Source: Branchiostoma belcheri (lineage: Eukaryota > Chordata > Leptocardii > Amphioxiformes > Branchiostomatidae). Taken from it: a DNA stretch of 64,000 nt. The translations under genes were made by a program, and so were the position numbers. The notes beneath the pieces were generated by a model. That model was not told the origin of the DNA. It saw nothing but the letters and a program-made list of their open reading frames with translations, and did no database searches. Position 1 is the first letter of the stretch. The number at the start of each line of letters is the position of its first letter. Below are positions 21,747 through 31,044 of this stretch, in pieces. Location: NCBI RefSeq assembly GCF_001625305.1, contig NW_017804198.1, positions 817,433 through 881,432 on the forward strand. The letters run 5' to 3'.

Positions 21747-22190
21747 TGAACCAGAGGACACATGCGGTGTAGTGTATCATCTCACATGTGAAGACTGCGA
21801 AGCCCAGTATGTAGGTGAAACTGAAAGGGCCCTCAGAAAGAGGATATCTGAGCACAAGCGAGAGTCCTCTCCGGTGGCACAACACATGCAGACTTACAAA
21901 CACCAACCGGGGAAGAAAGTCACCATTCTAGACCGTGAAAGTAGATGGTTCGAACGAGGGGTCAAGGAAGCTGTGCACATCAGGTCCCGCTCCCCGTCCC
22001 TCAACCGTGACCAAGGACGCCACAGGCTCCCACCAATCTACAACTCCCTCGTCCAGTCACGTGACCTGGGTGACCTTTGACACCTAGGTCACGTGACCCC
22101 TCTTTCGAGCTGAAGAAAGATGGCGGATGCCACCTGAAAGCTTCTACTAGAACAATTTATGTCGTGCGTATCAGTTTAATTCCTTCTCTA
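21747..22190 (+). pseudogene. Penelope-like element, GIY-YIG nuclease end and 3' tail
   Basis: An open frame from the gap to 22080 encodes GVVYHLTCEDCEAQYVGETE followed by RALRKRISEH and a distal WFERGVKEA. This is the GIY-YIG endonuclease layout (VY...YVG, R, E) seen at the C-terminus of Penelope-like retroelements. The catalytic Arg and a candidate Glu are present. The reverse transcriptase is missing, lost at the gap. Downstream, CTGAAGA...CTGAAAG around 22109-22140 looks like a degenerate hammerhead core, as found in the terminal repeats of this class. Confidence 0.85.
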
Positions 22191-22193
22191 AAT

Positions 22194-23484
22194 GAGTCTG
22201 TGCGTGTGTCTATGTCTGTTAGTTCGTCTGCAGTCATTAAGGGCCACCCGGACAGCCTCCTCCGTCTATATCCCTTTGATGGTATACGGGTCCCAGACGG
22301 TGGCACCATATTCCAAGTGGGGCCGTACCAGCGCTTTATATAACAAGTGGCCTTGACCCTAGATAGGCAATGTGTCAAGTTGTGCCGGAAGACCCCCAGA
22401 ACTCTACCGCCTTTACTAGTGGCGTGGTTGATGGGTATCCCACCGAAAATCATCGGAGTAGTACTCCAAGGGTGGGATTTGACACCGGTTAGGACTTCGT
22501 TGCAAAGAGAGTATTGTGTTTTGATGGGGCGTCTTTTACGTGTTATGTGTAGAATGTGACATATATACATTTAGAGGGGTTCAACTATATAAGCCAGCAG
22601 TCCTGCCATCCCGTTAGAGCGTCAAGGTCAGTGTGTAGGCCTTGAGCATCAGAAGGTTTGGTGATGGTTCGGTAAATCAGGCAGTCGTCGTCGAATAGTC
22701 AAACATGCATATGTGAATTAACGGATTGGGATAGGTCATCAATGTACAGAAGGAAGGGCAGTGGGCCTAACACCATACCCTGCGGAACACCAGAGGCAAC
22801 TTTAACGGTTTTAGATGTTCCACCGTCAAAGACGTCTGGGTTCTCTCCTTAAAGAAGGCCCTAAGCCAAGACAGAAAGGAGCCGGAAATGCCGTAGTGCT
22901 CGAGCTTACACAGCAAGCGTTCATGCGGGACGGTGTCGAAAGCTTTGCTGAAGTCTAGCACCACGGCGTCGACCTGTTGCTTTTGGTAGATACTTTTAGC
23001 CAGGTTTTGGACTGTGAGCAGTAATTGCCTCTCGCAGGACAGACCCTTTCTGAAACCGTGCTGCGCCACTCCGCCGGGGACAGAATGCCATGAGTGTCAA
23101 GATGTTTCATCATGTGGCTGTGTACGTTCGAGCACTTTGCCACAGACCGACATCAAGGACACCGGTTTATAGTAAGATGGCCCTTTTTAAAGATTGGGGT
23201 GATGTTAGCTGTTCTTCAATCTTCAGGAACATCTCCCGTAGATATTGACTGGGAGAATATTACCTGTAATATAGGCGAAATTTGCACGGCTACAGTCTTC
23301 AGCCTGAGCGGGGTGGTATTCCGTCTGGTCCTGTGGATTTGTTTGGGTTAAGACAGGAGAGCTGTTTGACTACTCCCTCCACCATCATGTTAATGGGAGG
23401 GATAGTTGGAGCTGTGGGTTCGCCAAGGGTAGGAACGGTAGACTTATTTCCGAAAGCTACCAATCTGAAACTTTTTGTTAACAT
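22194..23484 (-). pseudogene. CR1/Jockey-type LINE RT fragment, copy 2
   Basis: Same protein segments as copy 1 (NPNKSTGPDGIPPR, AQHGFRKGLSCERQLL, VLDFSKAFDTVPHERLL, HYGISGSFLSWL), with a slightly better preserved palm region. It extends further on the N-terminal side than copy 1. Frameshifts remain, so it is inactive. Confidence 0.88.
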
Positions 23485-23517
23485 TTTAGTAAGTGACAGG
23501 GGTGTTCTAAAACACTA

Positions 23518-23536
23518 CACTAGTAGTAGTAGTAGC

Positions 23537-23580
<44 letters not shown>

Positions 23581-23581
23581 A
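23518..23581. repeat. (AGT)n trinucleotide microsatellite
   Basis: About 21 AGT units with one AGC interruption sit at the 5' edge of LINE copy 2, in minus orientation. Confidence 0.95.
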
Positions 23582-23965
23582 TCCCATAACCCTGACGTTT
23601 GTAGGGTCATCATGACAGCCAGCAGCATAACTGGACTTGCCACGATGACTCTTCAGGCTTATAATCTTGGCGGTGCCTATCTCCTCTCCATGATGTGGCT
23701 GATACAAGACGGGGTTCACCAGGCCTCCGTCCGGGTGATTTATAGTGAATCACCAACTCACAGACAGTATAATTTGTATCATCGCACACCGGGGCATGCC
23801 CCTACTCTTTTTCAATCGCACAGAGATCGTACGTTGTAAGCACGTACAACTCACTTACCACTTGCGCAACGTACGATGCACGCAACCGCTCACGGCCAGG
23901 CGTGTCGTGCAGACCACGTTCGTACACCTTGCGCAACCGTGCGAGTGACGTACTCCCTCGGCCGG

Positions 23966-25182
23966 TCACCCTACGTTTTCAGAAAAAACGTAGCAGACGT
24001 AGCCTCCCAAAAAAACGTACGGACAAAAAGCACGCACGGCGGGTTGTGACCGTCGCTTAAAGCCTGACAGTTCGTTATTCTGCCTGTAAATCAGGGAGAG
24101 ACTCGCAGCCAGTGGGGTCTGACCTTTCGCTAAACTCGCCAGGACCTGACCTGACCCCTGAGGTTTCAGCACTTGAGCTACCTTTGTATAATGGTCTACC
24201 ATGGATGGTGTTTTCCACCCCATGTGGGATAACACCTCCTGTCTTTCTACCCCCGCCATTGTTAGCATAATCGCAACCGCCGCTCGTATCCCATGTAGTG
24301 TTTCTCCGTCGTCGAGGTGTAACCTCAGTCTGGCTCCAGAAGCTTTTGCCGAGAAAGGCTCTTTCAGGACTGTGCCCCCTTTTGTGTTTCTAAACAACGG
24401 CCCCTTTGAAACATCAAAGCCAATCAATTTACACACCTGGATGTACCACTCAATAGCTGTCACCGGGCACAAGAAAACGTCCTCACATCTCACCACGGCA
24501 AAGACTCTCGTCGAACCTCCCCTCAACGTTTTTGTCAACGTGTGATTGAATATCAAACCGCTATTGTCTGGGAACGTACTGAAGAATCTCATTGGTCTTA
24601 ATGTGAGACATATCCTCCCCCCTATCTCCCGAGAAAGCCGCTAACTTCAAGTACGCTTGGTCTCTTGCCATTATATACAACTGGATTGAGGACACGCCTG
24701 GCATCCTGCATTCGGCATCAATATATTGCGCTATGTACAACAATTTGTCCAGGAACAACGGAATAGCCTGCTTTGGGCTCACTAGAGCTTTTGCCTGGTT
24801 TTCCTTAATTACCTTCAAGTACCTCCTGACCGAGTGATGGTTAGTTGGACTACCCCCTCCGCCCAACGGCTCTTCCCATTCCCTCTGTCTTCCTCTCTCC
24901 TCAAAACAGCTTTTTAACTTCGAGACAATAGCCGCCGCGGATGCCAAAGCCAATTTTACTGGGCATCCGCACATGCAGATACCATTTCGCCCTAGGTTAC
25001 CGCACAAATTATGATGAACTTGGGTCTTCCCATGCCTGTTTTTGAATACCAAAAACCGAAGGACATCGTTTGGGGTGGCCAGTGTAGGGCTGATTTGAGA
25101 AGGAAGAGGGGATAGGAAACTCTCAAACTCTCTCCACGTGGCTATCTTTTGCCTCTCAAACGACGTTAGTTGTTGCAGGACT
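23966..25182 (-). pseudogene. Tyrosine recombinase of the DIRS/Ngaro-type element, one frameshift
   Basis: The N-terminal frame (25182-24561) holds a core-binding-like region (ATWREFESFL) and the first catalytic Arg in AAFSGDRGEDMSH. The C-terminal frame (24592-23966) holds LHGIRAAVAIML (H-x-x-R), LSHMGW and DHYT, i.e. the remaining catalytic residues and the Tyr. All tetrad positions are present, but a single frame change near 24585 separates the first Arg from the rest. A cluster GICMCGCP in the N-terminal part could bind zinc. Function: recombination of a circular cDNA intermediate into the genome. Confidence 0.82.
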
Positions 25183-25187
25183 TCCTG

Positions 25188-25258
25188 TATTTCCCTATCT
25201 ATCCCTATCTATCCCTATCTACAGTATATCCCTATCTATCCCTATATATCTACCAGCA
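25188..25258. repeat. CCCTATCTAT-type microsatellite
   Basis: Decamers of CCCTATCTAT type are repeated six times or so with interruptions, immediately 5' of the recombinase frame in minus orientation. Confidence 0.85.
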
Positions 25259-25398
25259 TGCCGCCTTGCGAAGTGGAACCGCTCCTCTCTGGTAACTGAC
25301 TGACCACTTTCTGTAACAAAAACGTAAACAATTCGATCATACTTGGGGTTATTTTAATAGTCGTACTACTTTCTGTCCATAATGTACCTTCCAGGTCG

Positions 25399-27685
25399 CT
25401 AGCTGTCTATCCTGAACGCCCATAGATCCCATTGCAAATCTTTTGGGACGTATCCTTGCTTTGACGGGACCAAGATGGTTCCACTATCGCCCTTCTGTCC
25501 CAGTCGTACTTTATTGCTGGCCTTGGCGTTCACTACCGCCCACCAATATGGCTTGGGATGCAATTCTGGTACTATCAGTGTGTAAGGGGCATTCCTGTTC
25601 CCCAGATGTTGTAACACTGCCCCTATTGTGGCGAACGGGGAAAAGATGTACCCATTATCCCTTTCCTCTGGTTTCTGATTGAAAAAATCTACACCCTCTG
25701 CGCTCGGGGACGGTGTGGGGGAAATAAACCGGGCAGTCTTCGTGTTTGACCCTACCGCCATCCAATCTATCGTATGGGGGCCGAACGCTCTCTCTACCGT
25801 TGCCCACGCGGTCGTGGACAGCGTTGCGTCTAGTGGTGACAGCCGTCTAGAGGGGGAGTCCGCGCAGTTATCTTTAGGCGGGACGTATGTCATCAAGATT
25901 TTGGCATTTTGCTGCCTGGCTGTCTCAAACATCCTTTTCAAAATCCTTACCAAAACCAGGTCTTTGCCCCCTTCCCCTTCCCAGGCCTTCTCTACCGCTT
26001 GGTTGTCCGTTTCCAGCATCACCCTGGCGTTCTCAATGATACTACCCGCCGCTATCAGGGTGAGGGCGATCGCCTTTGCTTCTTTCACTTGAATTGGTGC
26101 TTGGAAATCCTCTGCTGTCCAATAGTCTTGGACCGTTATGTCCTGGGACCCCGGGGGCTTTATCACGCCTGCCCACGCATAGCTAGAGGCATCTGTGGTA
26201 ACCTGCACTGTTATGTGTTTCTCCTCTACCCAAGGAAAAATCTTGTCGTGGTCATCTATCACTCGCCAGTGGATGATCTCCTCCCTTAGTTCCTTCGTCA
26301 TTACTACTGGGCTCCCTGATACTATCGCCCTGCCTATGGCCCTACACGCCTCCCTAGTGAACAGTTTTCCCATTGGTATCACTAGAGAAAATGCCACACA
26401 CTTCCCTACAAATCTTTGCAGCGTGCGGACGTCCACTTCTCCCTGCTCCGCGATATACTCTCTAAGGGTACCGAACTTCTGGATTTTGTCTCCTGGAATG
26501 CCAAAACCTAGAGGCACTGACCACACTAACATTCCCAGGAATTTCACTACCTTCGAAGGGATCAAAACCGACTTTTTGAGCTCCAGGAAATAACCCAGGT
26601 CTATCAGGACTTTGCATAATATGTACGCACCTAACTGTGCCTTCTGAAATTCTACCGCATCCTGCGTTTCTGGGCTTACCTGTTTCTGACTAACCAGAGG
26701 AGATGGGGATGCGTGCTCCTGATTAAACCGCTAGGGGCGGAGCTGCTTTTCCTTGCTTTGTCGCTAGGTGAGGTCCTGCATGCCTATCATCGATATACTG
26801 TGACACTGGCGCCCCTAAAGATATCATATACGAAGTGGCCACCTTTCCTGTCGTGTTATACAGAAAAGCGCTATTTCTGTATCCAAAGGGTAACGACGCC
26901 CATAGCAGAAACCATCCCCCCATTCTACCCCTAAGTATGTCCTACACTCCTTCTTTATCATGATATGATCGTACCCCGACTTATCGTCGCACACCACTTG
27001 ATATGCCCCTGTATAGATGTATCTCATCACATCTGAGAGCTTATCTAGCTTAAAAGGGATGTGGCGTGTCCACAGGTTGAGAAATCGTTCGTCATGACAC
27101 AGCCGTGGCTTTGTGGGCTCTACTACTAACGGCATCGTAAGGTATTGGGGGTCTACCTCGCCCACTCTTCCTAACACCTCCAGCGCCCCTGTCCGTATCC
27201 TGTCTTCTAAGGTGCGGCTTATAAACTCTGCGAAGGATTTATTCGACGAATAGTTCGGGAAATAAATCGAGGGGGGAGACGGGGAGGAGTAGTGTACGCC
27301 CTTGAATTTAGCTTTGAAAGGTTGCCAAAACTCTGTCAAGTCTACCCCTTCCCTTAACCAGTGCAATACCTGCTGCCCCAACGCTCCCTGATGTTGGGCT
27401 AACTCTTCCCAGTAACTTAAATTCTTATGAAGTTCACCCGCTCGGAAGGTTTTTGGATCCCGAAACTGCAGCTGCTGCGTCGTCGCCCTCACCGTGCCTG
27501 TTGCCAGCTCTTGCACTGCCGGCAGGGGTCCGTATGGAGCGGGGCCTGCCCCAGACCAATCTACCCACCGGACAGCCGACACACGCTCTTCCAACGCCTT
27601 CAGTGGATTGAAGGGCACCTGCTTCTCCCATGCCGGGATGTTGATGGAGGACTCGATGGTAGGGTTCCTTACGCACTTCAGACGC
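25399..27685 (-). pseudogene. Reverse transcriptase and RNase H of the DIRS/Ngaro-type element
   Basis: The RT half (27685 to about 26570) has CDDKSGYDHIMI (motif A Asp), LPFGYRNSAFLYN (motif B) and SQYIDDR (catalytic YIDD) but is split over at least two frames near 26900. The intact 388-codon frame 26565-25399 continues with KFLGMLVWS (RT end) and then RNase H: QVTTDASSYAWAG, KEAKAIALTL, LETDNQAVEKAW and DNCADSPSR, so all catalytic acidic residues are visible. An AG at 27686-27687, preceded by a T-rich tract, could be a splice acceptor for this exon. Confidence 0.85.
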
Positions 27686-27689
27686 TAAA

Positions 27690-28094
27690 ATATTACACAA
27701 CGTTTTAATTTTAATCAAACCTCCAGTATAGTCCCGGCTTTCTGGTATGTAAGCATAAAAGGTTACATAACTCTAGAATTATCAAGTTAAAACAACGGTT
27801 TTTGACTACCGTCCAAATGTCGGCTACTTTAACTAAATTTTGGTCTGCATGGAGAGGCCCTCGCTCGCTTCCCGGGCCACCAGCCGAAGCTATAAGGTGG
27901 CGGCAAACCTATTGGGGAGAGCACGCACGGTCCACGAGTTAGGGCTTAGCCAGCCTAAATTGCCAGGATCTAGGTAGCAACTCTGAAACTGTAAGAAGAC
28001 AAAGACTCCAACATACTGCTCAGTGCTTTAATGAGTCATCTCAACCATTATAATTTCCACAAACGGATAAATAGTCATTCTCTTATCTCTGTGT
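27690..28094. other. Interval between gag-like and RT coding of the retroelement
   Basis: No coding sequence is seen on the minus strand. It could be an intron (acceptor AG at 27686-27687) or decayed linker. Confidence 0.4.
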
Positions 28095-28727
28095 TTACAT
28101 ATCACGTACTACAGATACAACTCTTCTACTAACAGGTTTTTTTTTACTACACAATTCCCATACAAAATTCCATGTCGTTCCGGTCCATCGGCGGCTACAC
28201 AGCGTTTTACTCTTTACTCTCAGTGTTGTCGGGACAGTCCCTGGCCCAGTGGCCCTGTGCCAGACACTAGCGCATTGGTTCTTCCCTAATTTTCCCCAAT
28301 GTCCCTTCACACTTCTATCTTTGCTGGGACCAGGATAGCGGGTCTTAACCGAAGCTGAGACACTCTTAGAACCAACATCCTTCACTGCCTTCCAGGATTT
28401 TATGAAGGCGGAAACTTTAGACGCCGCCTGAGCCTTCACAGAAGCGCCGAACAGTCGTCTAACCAACGGCCCGAAAAAGGGCTTCGATTTCTCCGTGACC
28501 AACTCTTCTGCGAAGGCTTCAAACTCCTCAGCTCGCTCATGACCCTCTCTCCTTGCTACAGACACCAGATTGTCTACCAAGGCCATGGCATGGTTGGGCG
28601 CGAATGTTGCATCGTGGTGAGTAGCGCAGTAGATATTGAGTTCGTTGAGAAGGGATTCTGTCGAGACTTTCTTCTCCCTCATTGCCTGGACCTCTTGTTT
28701 GAGCTCGTCCAACTGTCTCTTCAGCTC
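28095..28727 (-). pseudogene. gag-like ORF with a broken zinc knuckle
   Basis: The reading frame from 28727 begins with a coiled-coil-like ELKRQLDELKQEVQAMREKK and continues through helical, Ala/Glu-rich sequence to a basic region. Near 28220-28275 the Cys and His residues of a CCHC zinc knuckle are present but divided between two frames (GHWARDC in the second), implying a one-base loss near 28268. Zinc knuckles bind nucleic acid in retroelement Gag proteins. A splice-acceptor-like TTCTGTCACAG lies just before 28727. Confidence 0.65.
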
Positions 28728-28778
28728 CTGTGACAGAACAAATCCATTTCAGCCACATGCACACACTGTGGTCTATAC

Positions 28779-28914
28779 CTTGCATTATCCTCCCAAATAG
28801 GTATTCACTACGCCTACCAAATGGGCACCGCCAAATAATACGATCAGAGTACAGGTCAAACCCTGCATTCAGGCCGGCCGCTTGTACCCAATCCTTCAAA
28901 TTCACCCGACCTTG
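28779..28914 (-). CDS. Putative internal exon of the gag-like gene
   Basis: The sequence is open and flanked by AG (28915-28916) and GT (28778-28777). It encodes GRVNLKDWVQAAGLNAG and FDLYSDRIIWRCPFGRR, which I do not recognise. Its 5' phase (0) matches the donor of the exon at 29909. Its 3' phase (1) does not match the natural frame of the next gag segment, so another exon or a lesion must lie between. Confidence 0.4.
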
Positions 28915-29523
28915 CTATCATCCCCACGTCAGGGGGTGATGAAAAACTAAAGGAACACAAAAATAAAGAAAAAACAAAACACGAACGCACACGGAAAACT
29001 GACGATCAAATTGACCCAACCGAAAAGGATAAAGAAAAACTAAAGAAGAGAGAAAAACAAAAAAACAAAACCATCGGCTTAAAACCCGACAAACCCAACC
29101 AAGGGGACAACGGAAAACCACAGTAAAATTAAAAAAAAAAAACCGTAAAACTCTAGCCGAAGCACCCGTGGGAAACTGTCGACTTAGGGGTAAAATTTGG
29201 TTGAAAACACAATAGAATTTTTACACCCCTAGTCTGTGAAGCAAAAAATTCCCCAACAAACTATAAAAAAGGACGAGGCCACGTCTACAAACGTAAACAA
29301 ATCCACGGGAAAAACACATCCTCCCTCTGTCTACGGACCGGTGGTCGCTAAAAACCGATCGAAAACCGTCTTTCTACCGGTAAATGTACCACCATTTTCC
29401 TCACCTTAGAATGCTCGACCCTCTTTTCGAAATCCTCTAGGGGGAACGAAACATCCGATAATCCCTTCTTTGTCGACCAAATCGAAATTGTTACCCCAAC
29501 ACAGAAGATACCAAACAAAACAC

Positions 29524-29729
29524 AGACCGCCCCACGGTCTTTCACCAAAAGTAGAGACTGTCCCACAGACTCTAACCCATCCACGTGGTATCGTAAACTG
29601 TCCTACAGTTTCTCGCTCCCAGATTGTCCGACAATCTCCAAAACAAAAAACTGTCCAACAGTTTCTCTCGTCCTTCCTGGTTGTCTAACAAGCTGTCCGG
29701 CGAAATCCCTAGACCGTCCAACAATCTAG
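29524..29729 (-). ncRNA. Array of seven short hairpins with NGG triloops
   Basis: Seven palindromes of the form (6-9 bp arm)-3 nt-(arm) lie at 29524-29540, 29555-29571, 29595-29611, 29621-29637, 29648-29664, 29678-29694 and 29709-29729. Read on the minus strand, the core is TGTNGGACA in most. Arms vary in pairs (AAACTGT with ACAGTTT; AGATTGT with ACAATCT). Where pairing is not Watson-Crick in units 1 and 7, it is G-U on the minus strand and A-C on the plus strand. The spacers share no sequence. Unit 6 is degenerate. Function unknown; see findings. Confidence 0.6.
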
Positions 29730-29908
29730 CAAAACGCACCTCCTCGCTGCCAAGAACAAGATCACACATTCCAACAACCCGACGTAAAACCGACACCGGA
29801 GCATTAACATACCTCAGCACCAAATACGACCGAAAAAGTACACCCGTGAGTCTGAGAAAATCCTATCAAACAAACAGACAAAATCAAAACGGAGGCAAAT
29901 ACTCGTAC

Positions 29909-30153
29909 CTGCGGCGTTTCCGCGCCCTGAGCGGGGACCTCCGAGGCGGACGCTGAGCTAGTTCCTGGGACCGCAGTAGTCGTGGCCGAGCTGGTAGCGG
30001 TCACTGGGCCCGAAGCCTTCGGCATGGGGTGTTTCCCCTTTCCGCTCCCTGTAGTCGCCGTCACGGTGCTTGTCGTGGCGCCCTTGGAGTTGGACCCACC
30101 CGGCACGGCCACCTGAACGGTCGTCACCGTTGCCGCACCCGCCGCTGTAGTCG
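29909..30153 (-). CDS. Putative Thr/Ser/Ala-rich exon upstream of gag
   Basis: It is preceded by TTCTGTTTATGCAG and followed by a GTACGAGT donor. It encodes a low-complexity TTVQVAVPGG, STVTATTGSGKGKH, then TSSATTTAVPGTSS stretch. Base composition is GC-rich compared with the following AT-rich interval. It could be a 5' gag exon or a host exon. No start codon is included; translation must begin further upstream. Confidence 0.45.
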
Positions 30154-31030
30154 CTGCATAAACAGAAACAAACCAAGTTACAACCAGATAAAGGTAAAAC
30201 CAAAGGGGCCCTCGTCACAGAAACAAGCGCGCACATGTTCGAAATACGAAACAAGCGCGCACATGTTCCGGTTTGGGAAGCCCGGGTGCCACAGTGCTAA
30301 AACATTCCTTACTCCACCTAAATAACCTATTTTCCCAAGCCCCTACCGCCAAACAGTACCTCCTAAAGCTGGTACCGTAGACACGGTCTTTCCCGGAACT
30401 TGGCTCATGATTTCTGGTAACCGGGATGGCGGCCGAGAAACGTAGAAAAGAAACCCGCAGACGGAGCTAATAATCCAGCCACCTTCACGCGTCCGCGGCT
30501 TCGCAAAAACTGGTGAAGTGGAAGGGTTTTGTCACATGGCCTGACCTCTCGCGTAGACGTAGTCTCGCGAGATGTCCGTCCATTGTGACGTCACTGGGAA
30601 TAGAGGAAAGTCGTGTCAAGGGCACAATATCGGTGACATGGGTGGGGATGGAACCCGGTACCTCTTGGACCTTAGCCTGCATTTAGCCAAGCCCTCAGAA
30701 GTACGAGGCTCCGCCCCAGACACGTAAATACGAAACATCATGTTTTGGAATGGATCATTTAGAATGCAGCAGGCATTCCAAATTATGATTTGGAATGGAA
30801 CACGTTTTGGAATGCAACAGGCTTATCAGGAGCCTTGGATTACAATGACAGACATTATTAGAAAACTCTCCCAGAAAGAAAATCGAAATGTGTCCACATG
30901 TCCACATGTATCTATTTAGATGTCCTTGATGTCCTCCTAATATAAAATAAATATTTATAAGTAGATAAGATTTTCAACGGATAGAGCAGTAGAGAATAAA
31001 AATAGTAATTATTGTTTTCCTACTTCTTAT
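30154..31030. other. Interval between the retroelement block and the NHL membrane-protein gene
   Basis: A short duplication (ACAAGCGCGCACATGTTC near 30220 and 30251) and repeated TTTGGAATG motifs at 30738-30815 suggest old repeat ends. On the minus strand GGTTCCATCCCC near 30650 resembles a tRNA-type B box, but no cloverleaf forms. The end of the interval, CCTACTTCTTATAG at 31031, looks like an acceptor for a 5' UTR exon of the NHL gene. Confidence 0.45.
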
Positions 31031-31044
31031 AGAAAAGTATAATA

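Larger units (their letters stand above)
23966..30153 (-). mobile_element. DIRS/Ngaro-type tyrosine-recombinase retrotransposon, decayed
   Basis: On the minus strand the order is gag-like coding (about 30153-28095), reverse transcriptase plus RNase H (27685-25399) and tyrosine recombinase (25182-23966). An RT-RH followed by a tyrosine recombinase, with no DDE integrase, protease or LTR seen, defines the DIRS order. There is no methyltransferase domain, which favours the Ngaro side. Frameshifts break gag, RT and the recombinase; RNase H is intact. The ends were not found: I looked for split direct or inverted terminal repeats by eye and could not establish them, so the true limits may be wider. 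Confidence 0.82.

Noticed and set aside
23966..30153. Classification as a Ty3/gypsy-type LTR element or an endogenous virus
   Set aside because: The gene after RNase H is a tyrosine recombinase with R/HxxR/H/Y residues. No DDE integrase, protease, envelope or LTR was seen.
30600..30700. tRNA gene on the minus strand (B-box-like GGTTCCATCCCC)
   Set aside because: The acceptor and anticodon stems do not pair and the A box is poor.
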